This document shows positions 32,940-43,172 of a stretch of DNA of 64,000 bases, in pieces. Both the position numbers and the translations under genes were made by a program. The notes beneath the pieces are model-generated. The model ran no database searches, had not been told where the DNA came from, and saw only the letters and a program-made list of their open reading frames with translations. Numbering within the stretch: position 1 is the stretch's first letter; every line of letters starts with the position of its first letter. The stretch is from Neoceratodus forsteri. Taxonomy: Eukaryota > Chordata > Ceratodontiformes > Ceratodontidae. Location: contig CM057458.1 of the NCBI GenBank assembly GCA_016271365.2, positions 203,518,501 through 203,582,500 on the forward strand, read 5' to 3'.

Positions 32940-34575
32940 AGAGGATCTCAGATTTAGAAGTGGGAAGCCATCTAGGAACAAGTGACCACCAGTGTGGTTC
33001 ATGATAAACACAGCCATAAAGTCAAACCATACAAAAGCGAGGGTACTGGACTTTAGGAGGGCTGATGTTAGCAAAATGGGAGAGTGTACTGTATAAGGAA
33101 AGCAGCAGCAAATGGGCAGAAAGGAAGGAGGGGTGGAGGAACAATGGGGAAAAATCATAACTGACATCACAGAGGCAGCAAGCCTTTGTGTGAAACAAAT
33201 AAACAAAACAAAATGAAGGAAAAAACCACTATGGTTCTCAAAAAAAGTGGCAGGAAAGGTTAGAGAGAAAAAGATAGCATTCAGGAAGTATAAGTTATCA
33301 CAGAAGGAGCAGGACAGAGAGCTGTATCAGTTAAAGCAGAAAGTAGCAGGGAAGATAGTCAGAATAGCAAAGGCCCAAACAGAGAAAGAATTTGCCAACT
33401 CAGTTATGAAGGGGGATAAAATCTTTTATAGGTACATTGGGGAGCAAAAAAAGTCCAAGGGAGGGATAGTGAGGCTTAATAAAGGGAAGGCGAGGTGGGC
33501 AGAGGGTGACAGTGAAAAGACAGAGATCCTGAAAGAATACTTTTGCTCAGTATTCACAAAAGAACAGGAAGGGAGGTACCGATACCAAACAATAGAAGCA
33601 CTCTGGATAGGGGGATTGATACCAGTCCATTCACAGAAGAAAGGGTCCTGAAAGAACTCCTAAAACTCAAGGTGGACAAAGCAATGGGGCCTAATGGGGT
33701 TCACCCCAAAATTCTAAAAGAACCAAGGGGAGAACTAGTGACACCACTGACTACCTTTTTTAACAAATCATGGGAGGATGATGTGGTACCTGAGGACTGG
33801 AGGAAGGTGGATGTTATTCCCCTCCACAAAAGTGGGAGCAAGGCAGAGGCAGGAAACTGCAGACCTGTTAATTTGACCTCAGTGGTAGGGAAAATTATGG
33901 AATCACTTCTGAAAGAAAGAACTGTTGAGTACCTAGAGTTCAGCTGGGCACAGGACCCAAGGCAGTATGGAGTCACAGTGGGAAGGTCATGTCAGATGAA
34001 TCTAATAGATTTCTTTGACTGAATGATCTAAGTAGTAAATCAAGGAGGGGCTGTGGATGTGTCCTACCTAGCCTTTAGCGAGGCATTGACACAGTCCCAC
34101 ACAAAAGATTAATAAACAAGTTAGCCAGGCTGAGAGTGGGTCCCAGGGTGGCAGCCTGTGGTAAAAAATGGCTGGACAACAGGACACAGAGGGTAATAGT
34201 AAATTAGTCCACTACAAGGAAACAGGTGTTACTAGCGGGGTAGCACAGGGTTCAGTACTGAGACCAGTCCTCTTTAATGTCATTATAGGTGACATTGCAG
34301 AGGAGCTGGAAAGAAAAGTATGCCTCTTTGCAGATGACACAAAGATCTGTAACAGAGCTGATACACAAGGGGGGGGTGGAAAGGATGAGAAGGGACTTGG
34401 CCAGGTTGGAGGAATGGTCAAAAGTATGGCAGCTTAGATTCAATGCAAAGAAGTGCAAAGTAATGCACCTGGGAAACAGAAACCCAATGGAAGAGTACAC
34501 AATGGGGGGGGTACTAACAACTACAAAAATGGAACAAGACCTGGGTGTAGTCATATCAGATGACCTAAAGCTAGG
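32940..34575 (+). pseudogene. ORF2 of CR1-a, endonuclease end to reverse transcriptase palm
   Basis: Motifs in order: DLEVGSHLGTSDHQ (end of endonuclease), the linker KYKLSQKEQDRELYQLKQK, VDKAMGPNGVHPKIL (33680), EDWRKVDVIPLHKSGS, NCRPVNLTSVVGKIMES, then a weakly readable palm A. The catalytic FADD is intact at 34327-34338 and LGVVISDDLKL follows. At least five frame breaks are visible. Confidence 0.9.
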
Positions 34576-34579
34576 CAAG

Positions 34580-36475
34580 TGTAACCCCCCTACAAATGGG
34601 GGGTCCTGAAAAGTCTTCCTCAAGCTTTTCCTAAATGCTCACTGTGAGGCTGGTGTCCTGCATTTTAGCAGTTTAAATGTGATTGTCAGAGAGTGCCTGT
34701 ATAGCCTCTGTGTACTGTCTCTTTAAGAGCTGCCTGGATTGCAGTCATAAGTAATCTGAGATGGAGCTCTGTTGAAAGATGTAACTATTTGCTGAAAATC
34801 ATTTAGAGTGATAATGATAATGTAGTTTGTCTAACCAGCCTTCTTTGCAGCAAGGACTGTTTTACCTCCACTGTCTTGGTCCTGGACTGCGAATTGGACC
34901 AATCAGTCTGGTGGGACCTAAAATGGAGCCAGACTACAGGAGCTGTCTGGAGTCAAAATCTGTAGGAACTGTAGTTTTGGGCTTTTTGTGCCTTTTTGCA
35001 CCTGAAGGGGAGCCTTTGTTGTGACTGACAGGAGGATCAGCCAACCAAACCTTTTGGATCTTGGGGAATTTCCCAGACTGCTGCAGCTAGTTTCAGTTTT
35101 GAGGTGAGAAGTGCAGAAGTAACAGCTTAAATGATTTTGAGCAGCAGTTCTGTGTAGTTTTGCATAGGATAACTGTGAAAGGGCTGAGTTTTGGCCTGCA
35201 TGTCTGCCTGCTGTCCCTGAGAGAGAAAATAGAGTTTGTTCGGACTGAATTCGAGGGTTGAGGACGATTTAAGGCACTGGACTGTGACCAGGCTTTACCC
35301 TGAAGAAGACCAAAGATTTGCTGAATGCGATTGGCCTGTCAGGATTTCCAGCTGCTTTTGAATCCCCAGTTTGTGCAGAGACTTTGCGATCATAACCAGA
35401 GAGCGGTTTGCCTGGTACAGTACAATTTCTTTACATGTAAATATGCTGTGTATTGAAAGTGAGTCATGATTTGGTTCCCCACTGTGTGAACTGTGTTCTG
35501 CTTGCTGGAAGTTTTATCCAGCCTAATCGAACTGAATCTGCATTCATCTCCATTCAGCCTGGGCCATGCCACGCTGGCCCTGCCAGACTACCCCACTCAC
35601 AGAGAAACTCACCGACGAGAGACCTACATGGGGATCAGCCCCCTGCTCCATGGTTGAATAGGAATGACACCTCGGTGAATCGTGTGGGCTCTGCTTCTCC
35701 TGGCACTCCAGAATAACCACCTGCTGTCTCGATTTTCGTCCAGCCTGTGTCCAGTCTTGGGTATTGTGAGTAATCATCAGGGTAGCTCCCTGCAACAACA
35801 GTCTAATCTAAAAGTGTGTCATCCGATTGTCTTGTTGTTTACTTTCTTATGAACTGAGCCCTCCAGCTCTGGATTACAAATAGTGTGTGTTGTGCCTGTT
35901 GTTTTCTTCCATCACAGGACCTCAACCAGCTGCAATGTTACTGGCTAGCATCATTCCCCATCTGGGCTCCCAGAGTGTGTGACTGTTTATGGACCCTGAA
36001 GTCCATGCTTAACTGTTTGATTGATAGAGCCTTTAAGCAAATTAACCTGATCACGCCCCTCCCTTGTTCAAGCCCCTTAAATAAATCAGATCTAACTCTT
36101 TTTTGCATTTACCTTGACTGTGGTTCCAGTTTGTGCAAGAGTACTGTGCTGCAGTTATTTGCTGTGTATAACCTTGTTTTACAGGGGGTCCCCAGGGTGG
36201 GGCCAGAGGAAAGCCCTGGTGATAAGTGCAAACAGTGTGGGTACTTGTGTGGTGTATCAGGGTATTGTGAAAGTGATTATTGTGTGTTGTTCTGGCCACT
36301 AGTAAGGAAAGGGCGGGTTACAGTGTTCTGGAGGGCTGCGCCCAGGTTAGCTTGACCACTACCAACCCTGACTTCCAGGTGGAGGCACACTTTTCAGAAC
36401 TCAGACCCCTTAACCTGCTACTAGCCAAGCAGGCAGGAATAGTAGCCCTTGGGATAGCGCCACCTAGGGGTTACA
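34580..36475 (+). mobile_element. Solo LTR of an endogenous retrovirus-like element, 1,896 bp
   Basis: The insert begins TGTAACCCC and ends GGGGTTACA, so it has TG...CA ends with a 9-bp inverted repeat. CAAG flanks it on both sides (34576-34579 and 36476-36479), and the interrupted CR1 text rejoins across it. No gag, pol or env text is present and no internal direct repeat is seen. That fits a solo LTR left by recombination between two LTRs. AATAAA occurs at 36080-36085, near the 3' end. The length is large for an LTR. A DNA transposon with short inverted ends and a 4-bp duplication is the alternative. The strand is assigned from AATAAA only. Confidence 0.6.
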
Positions 36476-36479
36476 CAAG

Positions 36480-37045
36480 CAATGTGAAAAGGCAGTAAGA
36501 AGGGCTGGGGGGATACTGGGATGCATACGGAGAGGCATCACCAGTAGAAAACAGGAAGTTGTTATCCCTCTGTACAGACAGGTTTTGAGACCCCATCTGG
36601 AGTACTGCTTGCAGTTCTGGAGACCCCATCTCTGCAAGGACATAGACAGGATGGAGGCAGTCCAGATGAGGGCAAATAAAATGGTGCAGGGTCTGCAACA
36701 GAATCCATATGAATTGAGAGTACAGGAGCTTAATATATACCCTAGAGGAAAGAAGAGGGACATGATAGAAACATTCAAGTACCTCAATAAAATCAACAAA
36801 GTCCAAGAGGGTAGCATCTTTCAGAAAAAGAGATGTGCAAGATCGAGGGGGCACAATTTGGAGATAGAGGGGGGATAGCTCAGGGGCAGCGTAAGGAGTT
36901 ATTTTTTTACAGAGAGGGTGGTGGATGCATGGAACAGCCTTCTAGGGCAGGTCGTGGGGTCAAAACAATGTGGGATTTCAAGAATGCATGCAACAGACAT
37001 AAGGCAATTGTAGTGGGGGTAGGAGGAAGTAGGCTGTTGATTAAC
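36480..37045 (+). pseudogene. ORF2 of CR1-a, C-terminal part
   Basis: The frame gives RPHLEYCLQFWRPHLCKDID, NKMVQGLQQNPYELRVQELN, IFQKKRCARSRGHNLEIEGG and the final arm with FFYREG. A stop at about 36877 and a frameshift follow. It continues the protein interrupted at 34575. Confidence 0.85.
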
Positions 37046-37137
37046 TAGGATCTGCAGCTTATCTAAAAAGTAGGGAAATGGTCATTCTGGGTGGACAAAG
37101 TGGTCTTTATCTGCTGTCAAAGTCTTTGTTTCTATGT

Positions 37138-37269
37138 TTTCAGTCTTGTCCTGGGGGAGGGGGGAATACAGATGGAAACCAACTGACATTGAACCAGATT
37201 AAGCAGTTGGTGCTTAGTTTTAGTGATTTTGAGAAAGTTGGCCAGGACAACAGAGAAATTCCCCTACTC
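37138..37269 (-). mobile_element. tRNA-derived SINE copy S2, middle part
   Basis: TTTTCAGTCTTGTCCTGG continues the tail begun at 32858. It runs through CAACTGACATTGAACCAG and GTTGGCCAGGACAACAG to CCCCTACTC at 37261-37269. There the Tx1-B LINE begins, at the same SINE position as Tx1-A in copy S1. Confidence 0.7.
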
Positions 37270-37303
37270 ACCTGTAGGGGAACCTCTGGTCACCAGGATG
37301 ACC

Positions 37304-39650
37304 ACTTTGAGAGAACCTTTGGAGAGGATGGACATTCAGGAGAAAGAGGAGCCAGTCAACTCCTCTGCCCCTTTAGTTTTGGAGACTGACCAGTTTTTCG
37401 ATGCCTCAGGCACAGTAGATGAAGTAAAAGATATTTCATCTGGAAAAAATATTGCCACGATGGAACAAACACAAGATTCAGTTTTACTTATGAAGTATCA
37501 GCACTCCCCACACAGCAGGTTGGAATTCAGACTTAGAATAGATTACGAGTCCTTTTGCAAGAGGAAGAAGATTGTTTTCAGCACAGACAGCAGGAACTAC
37601 AGAGTGCAATTGCTGCACAGCAAGAAAAACAGAATGTTGCATTGCTAAGGGGTCCTACAGCTGCTGAGGCCCAGATCTCAACCTCTGATGCAGCAGCAAA
37701 TTGGGCATCAGCACAGGAGCAAATGGATGCCTCACAGCCTGGACAAGCGGCTGCAATGGATACGGAGCATTGATCTTCATTTAATATCATGGCAAGTACT
37801 GCTCCAGTAAACCTGTTTGTTTTCGTTGGACATTTGGCTGCTACTAAAGCACAGAAACATAGACTTTGACGGCAGATAAGGAAAGCTTTTCCCACCCAGT
37901 CTGCCCATTTCCCTACCTATTGGATAAGCTGCAGATCTTAGTTTTACCAACAGCCTACTTCCTCCTACCTCCCACTAGAATTGCCTTATGTCTGTTCCAT
38001 GCATTCTTAAATCCCCCCACTGTTTTTGACCCCTCAACTACCTCAGGAAGGCCACTACATGTGCTCACCACCCTCTCTATGAAAAAATACTTCCTCATAT
38101 TGCCCCTGAGTAGTCCCTCCTCTATCTTCAAATTGCACCCTCTTGTTCTTGCAGGGGTCTCATTGGGAATGGCAAATATAGGCACTGGACTGCCTGGCCT
38201 AAGACCAGACCTTGTATCTGTTACTGCAACCACTAGCAAGGGTGAATGGTCAGTAGACCCAGCTCTTCAAGCTACAGGATGGGAAAAGTCATCCATGACA
38301 GGAGAATGGGTGTCATGCTCCTCACCCATTAGAACAATGGGTTCTGCTGTATGTACAGCTGATAAGCAAACAACCCTGATAACTACCCAAGACACTACAG
38401 ACTGGGGCTCTGCAATGAACACGGTGGATAACAATGCCATCTTGCTTAAACATTCAATTCACCCCTATATTTCCCAGAGTACTTACAGCTCACACAAAAC
38501 CCAAGGATGACAATGTCAGAGGTTGCATACCCCTCCAAACGAGGGATAAAGAGTTGTTGCATAGCAGAGCAGAGCAAGCTTCTCTCACTGGGTTGACCTC
38601 CAATATTCAGGTTTCGCCCTCAGAGATGGATCATTATACTTTTTCTGCAATGCAAAACGCTGTGCCTAGTGATAGCTCTAGAACATATCTTTTTTTTGAG
38701 TACCTACATTCCCATCAAAACTGTATAATGCCATTATACTTATATACATTATCTACAGGGGGAGTTTAGAGCTATTCTCAGACTGCATCTATGTGGCCAG
38801 AATTCCTTAGAAAGGTTCCATGCACGTTACTGCTGCAGAACTGTATGCCCTCATACACGTGTTGGGGAATCTACCTTTGATGTCAGTTTTAAACTGTGCA
38901 GCAGACTACAAAAATTCTAGGCACAATATCAAACATAAAAGACATCACCTTTGTGGTCCCTCTTTGAGGTGGTCCCGCTGTACAAGCCCGCTCACCGAAC
39001 TATCACAGTACTGTTTTGCAATGAGAAGGTCAGCATCACTGACCTCCTGTATTGGTTAAAGCAATGTTGCATGGTACAAGGCAACCCAGAAGTGATTTTT
39101 GACAATAACCATATCTGGACTGGGGGGTGGAGAATAAAAGTTGTACTTAATAATGATGCTGGACTACAACATCTGCCAAATATTTTTTTCCTTGGGAGAG
39201 ACAGGGACGTTCTGTTTAATGCGGGACAGCCAAAGGCTTGTTATCGGTGTGGGTCAACTGGGCACTTAAGCAGCCCTTGTGACAGGCTTAAATGTATTAA
39301 TTGTAATGAGCCAGGGCATACTAATGGCCAAAGTAGAAATGATCAAATGTGAAATTTATGTGAAACAAGAGGCCACACTTACCATACCTGTCCCTGGGCT
39401 GCCCATAACCAACCACAGCAGGCAGACAGTAAAGAGCAAAGATTGCTAGTGGCAATAGGGCAGAGAGCCAAGGCTAAAGTGGTTTGTCCCACCCCGACAC
39501 TGCCCCTCTGCCCCCCACAGGTACCAGCAAGAGAACAGGTGATAGTAAACCCTGATCCCCCACTCCCAGAAGTTACAGTGCAGCATGACCACTGTAATGC
39601 TACAAGTGAGACAGAGATGATGGAAATTTCAGATGAGCTCCCTGATCAGT
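37304..39650 (+). pseudogene. ORF1 of Tx1-B with CCHC zinc knuckles
   Basis: A plausible start is the ATG in the frame MTTLREPLERMDIQEKEE. A glutamine- and alanine-rich segment follows after a frameshift near 37560. The C-terminal third reads LQHLPNIFFLGRDRDVLFNAGQPK, then knuckles CYRCGSTGHLSSPC and CINCNEPGHTN, and a third CETRGHTYHTC in another frame. The domain order (GxxR...GQPKxC then knuckles) matches ORF1 of Tx1-type LINEs, an RNA-binding protein of the retrotransposition particle. The frame is split by CR1-e (37851-38153) and by stops around 38765-38950. Confidence 0.8.
37851..38153 (-). mobile_element. CR1 LINE copy e, 3' fragment
   Basis: It begins with ACAGAAACATAGACTTTGAC and carries the conserved tail (CACCCAGTCTGCCCATTT). 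Minus-strand coding text covers NMRKYFFIERVVSTCS and GFKNAWNRHKAILVGGRRK. It has inserted into ORF1 of Tx1-B. Confidence 0.9.
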
Positions 39651-40003
39651 AGACCATGCCCCCCCGCCACACCGTGAACAAGGACAGAGTAAGAGGGCCA
39701 CTAGGCATAGACAGGACTGGCATAAACCACTTCTAAAAGTTACTAAAACCTTAAAACTTCCCACTGAAAATTGGTTTGAAGCTCTTGCAGATGATAAAGG
39801 TGCATCTGGGAATGAGTCTGATGACTCTTCTGTCTGGTTTTCCTTACCACACATAGGCTCAGAAGTAGAGGCCCCACCTCCTTAAGTCACAACACCTGCC
39901 GCAGTGACCTCCCCCCTGATAGCTAAGGTCAAGCAGAAGTAATTTAGAACAAGTAGGAAGTCTATCAAGAAACCTCCAGAAATGCAGATGCTATAGTGCT
40001 TTG
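39651..40003 (+). other. Tx1-B intergenic region between ORF1 and ORF2
   Basis: No clear coding motif is present. Tx1-B sequence continues up to the 5' end of CR1-b at about 40004 and resumes at 49742. Confidence 0.45.
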
Positions 40004-40212
40004 CTGTTGCTAGCCTTGTTTGTAGAGCAGAAAGCAGCAAACTAAAAGAAGTTACATTTTCTTATTAATTTAACACTTCAATCTCAGCAGGAGTCAGTAT
40101 CTGTTGAGATTAAGCAGCAGATACTTTATTAGAAGTAGAAGGGGTCTTATTTAGAGTTAAAAAAAGAAAGAAAAGAAAGAAAGTCAGTGTGTGTTCTGTG
40201 CTGTGAAGGGTA

Positions 40213-43172
40213 AACATAGAAACATAAACATAGAAACATAGAATTTGATGGCAGATAAGGACCGCTTGGCCCACCCAGTCTGCCCATTTCCCTGCCTACT
40301 GGATAAGCTGCAGATCCTAGTTAACCAGCAGCCTACTTTTTCCTACCCCCATCCCCTAAAATTGCCTTATGACTGTCCCATGCATGCTTGAATTCCACCA
40401 CTGTTTTTGACTCCACGACCTCCTCCGGAAGGCCGTTCCATGCATCCACAACCCTCTCTGTGAAAAAATACTTCCTTAAATTACCTCTGAGCCCCCCCCT
40501 CTATCTTCAAATTGTGCCCCCTTGTTCTTGCACACCTCTTTTTTTGAAAGATGCTACCCTCTTGGACTTTGTTGATTCCCTTGAGGTACTTGAAAGTTTC
40601 TATCATGTCCCCCTCTCTCCTCCTTTCCTCGAGGCTATACATATTAAGCTTCTTTAGTCTCTCTTCATATGTCTCCAGTGCAGACCCTGCACCATTTTAG
40701 TTGCCCTCCTCTGGACAGCTTCCATCCTGTCTATGTCTTTCGAAGACTGGGTCTCCAGAACTGCATGCAGTACTCCAGATGGGGTCTGACCAGCTGTCTG
40801 TACAGAGGGATAATAACTTCCTGTTTTCTACTGGTGATGCCTCTCCCTATGCATCCCAATATCCCCCCAGCCCTCATTGCTGCCCTCTCACATTGCTTGC
40901 CCACCTTTAGGTCATCTGATATGACTACCCCCAGGTCCCTTTCCATTTTTGTTGTTGTTAGTATCTCACCCCCCATTGTGTACTCTTCCCCTTGGTTTTT
41001 GTTTCCCAGGTGCATTACCTTGCACTTCTTAGCATTGAATCTAAGCTGCCATACATTTGACCATTCTTCTAACCTTGCAAAGTCCCTTTTCATCCATTCC
41101 ACCCCACCTTGTGCATCAACTCTGTTGCAGATCTTTGTGTCATCTGCAAAGAGACATACTTTTCCTTCCAGTCCCTCTGCAGTGTCGCTTATAAAGACAT
41201 TGAAGAGGACTGGTCCTAATACTGAACCCTGCGGTACCCCACTAGTAACCCCCCTTTCATCAGAGTGGACTCCATTTACTATTACTCTCTGTGTCCTATT
41301 TTCCAGCCAATTTTTTACCCAGGCTGTCATCTTGGGACCCACTCCCAGGCTAGCTAACTTGTATATTAATCTTTTGTGTAGGACTGTGTCAAATGCCTTG
41401 CTAAAGTCTAGGTAGACCATGTCCACAGCCCCTCCCTGATCTACTACTTTGGTCACCTAGTCAAAGAAATCTATCAGATTTGTCTGGCATGACCTTCCTG
41501 CTGTGAATCCATGCTGCCTTGGGTCCTGTGCCCCTCTGGCCTCTAGATACTTGACAATTCTTTCCTTTAGAAGTGATTCCATCATTTTCCCTACCACTGA
41601 GGTTAAACTAACAGGTCTGTAGTTTCCTGCTTCTGCCTTGCTCCCACTTTTGTGAAGGAGAATCACATCTGCCCTCCTCCAGTCCTCGGGTACCACCCCA
41701 TCCTCCCATGATTTGTTAAACAGGGTAGTCAGTGGTGTCACTAATTCTACCCTTAGTTCTTTTAGAATTCTGGGATGAATCCATCAGGCCCCATTGCTTT
41801 GTCCATCTTCAGTTTTAAGAGTTCTTTTCAGAACCCTTTCTTCTGTAAATGGGCTGGTATCAACTTCTGTATCCAGTGTGTTTCTACTGTTTGTTCTAGT
41901 TACCCCCTTCCTTTGTAAATACTGAGCAAAAATATTTGTTTAGTATCTCTGCCTTTCACAGTCTCCTCTGCCCCCCCCCTTTATTAAGCCTCACTATCCC
42001 TCCCTTGGTCTTCCTTCGCTCCCTGATGTACCTATAAAGGTTTTATCCCCTTCTTAACTGAGTTGGCTATCTTTCCTTGGTTTGGGCCTTTGCTGTTCTG
42101 ACTGCCTTCCAGCTTCCTTTGCTTTAACTGATACAGTTCTCTGTCCTGCTCCTTCTACGATTCCTTGTACTTCCTGAAGCTTTCTTTTCTCTTGAACCTT
42201 CACTGCCACTTCCTTTGAGAACCATAGTGGTTTCTTACATCGCTTAGTTTGTTTATTTGCTTCACACAAAGGCTTGTTGCCTCTGTGATGGCAGTTTTAT
42301 TATTCCCCATTGTTCTTCCACCCTCCTTCCTGCCCATGTGCTAGTGCATTCCTTGAGGCACTTACCCATTTTGCAAAGTCAGCCCTCCTAAAGTCCAGTA
42401 CCTTTGCCTTTGTGATGCTTGACTCTATTGCTGTGTTTATTGTGAACCATACTGTTCGATGGTCGCTAGTTCCCAGATGGCTACCACTTCTACATCTGTG
42501 ATCCTCTCTTCATCTCCATTTGAGAGAACCAGGTCTAAGATTGCTCCCTCTCGAGTGGGCTCCAATACTAGTTGTCTAAGGCATGCCCCCTGTAGGGCAT
42601 CTAGAATAACCCCACTCTTTGAAGTGGCTGTGGTAACTGCACTCCAGTTAACATCTGGCATATTCAGATCACCCATCAGCAATATCTCCCCTTTTTTTGC
42701 CATACTAAGTATACTTTCTATCATTTCCTTGTCCATTTCCTCCCCCTGAGAAGGGGGTCTGTATACAACCCCTGTGCGGATTGTGGTGCCATTGCCGGTC
42801 TCCAAATTTACCCACAGTGCTTCTTCTCCTCCCTGTTTTCTGTTTTGTTCTGTTACTTTGATTCCTTCCCTTATGTAAAGTGCTACTCCTCCTCCTCTTT
42901 TACCCTCCCTGTCCCTCCTGTAGATAGTGTATCCTGGTATGTTTATGTCCCAGTCATGGTTTTGTGCGAACCATGTTTCTGTGACTGCCATGATATCCAG
43001 ATGTTCCTCCTCCATCAAGGCCACTAATTCAGGAAGCTTGTTACTCAGACTACATGCATTGGTACTCATTGCTCTCCATTTTTTGATGGCTTTACTTTCT
43101 GTTGCAGCATCCCCCACTGACCTTTCTACCTCGGTCTTTTTCTCATTTAGTACCCTGTTTTGTAGGGAGAGG
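40213..43172 (-). mobile_element. CR1 LINE copy c, inserted antisense in the promoter array
   Basis: The 3' edge (ACATAGAAACATAAACATAG) abuts the monomer text GTGAAGGGTA at 40212. After the copy ends at about 43172 the monomer resumes as CTGTATCAAG. The uninterrupted monomers read GGGTACTGTATC across this point, so the insertion left no visible target duplication, as is usual for CR1. The copy reaches upstream of the ORF2 start. Confidence 0.9.
40230..43117 (-). pseudogene. ORF2 of CR1-c (endonuclease and reverse transcriptase)
   Basis: The endonuclease frame (43117-42437) contains STNACSLSNKLPEL, VTETWF, YRRDREGKRGGGVALYI, GDLNMPDVNWS and LDLVLSNGDEERI. The expected catalytic DHxxV-like end has shifted frame. 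The reverse transcriptase frames (41741-40731) contain EDWRRADVILLHKSGSKA, NYRPVSLTSVVGKMMES, FTAGRSCQTNLIDFFD, DFSKAFDTVLHKRLIYKL and GVPQGSVLGPVLFNV. An intact FADD lies at 41139-41150 and LGVVISDDLKVGKQ follows. The C-terminal arm runs to about 40230. It serves as a good reference for the family. Confidence 0.92.

Larger units (their letters stand above)
32918..37137 (+). mobile_element. CR1 LINE copy a, 5'-truncated, split by an LTR
   Basis: The copy starts inside the endonuclease (GTACTCTGAAATGGG, matching the text at about 47411 in CR1-b) and ends in the CTTTGTTTCTATG microsatellite-like edge at about 37136. It has inserted into the tail of SINE S2. A 1.9 kb LTR interrupts its reverse transcriptase at 34579, and coding text resumes at 36480 with AATGTGAAAAGGCAG. 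Confidence 0.9.
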
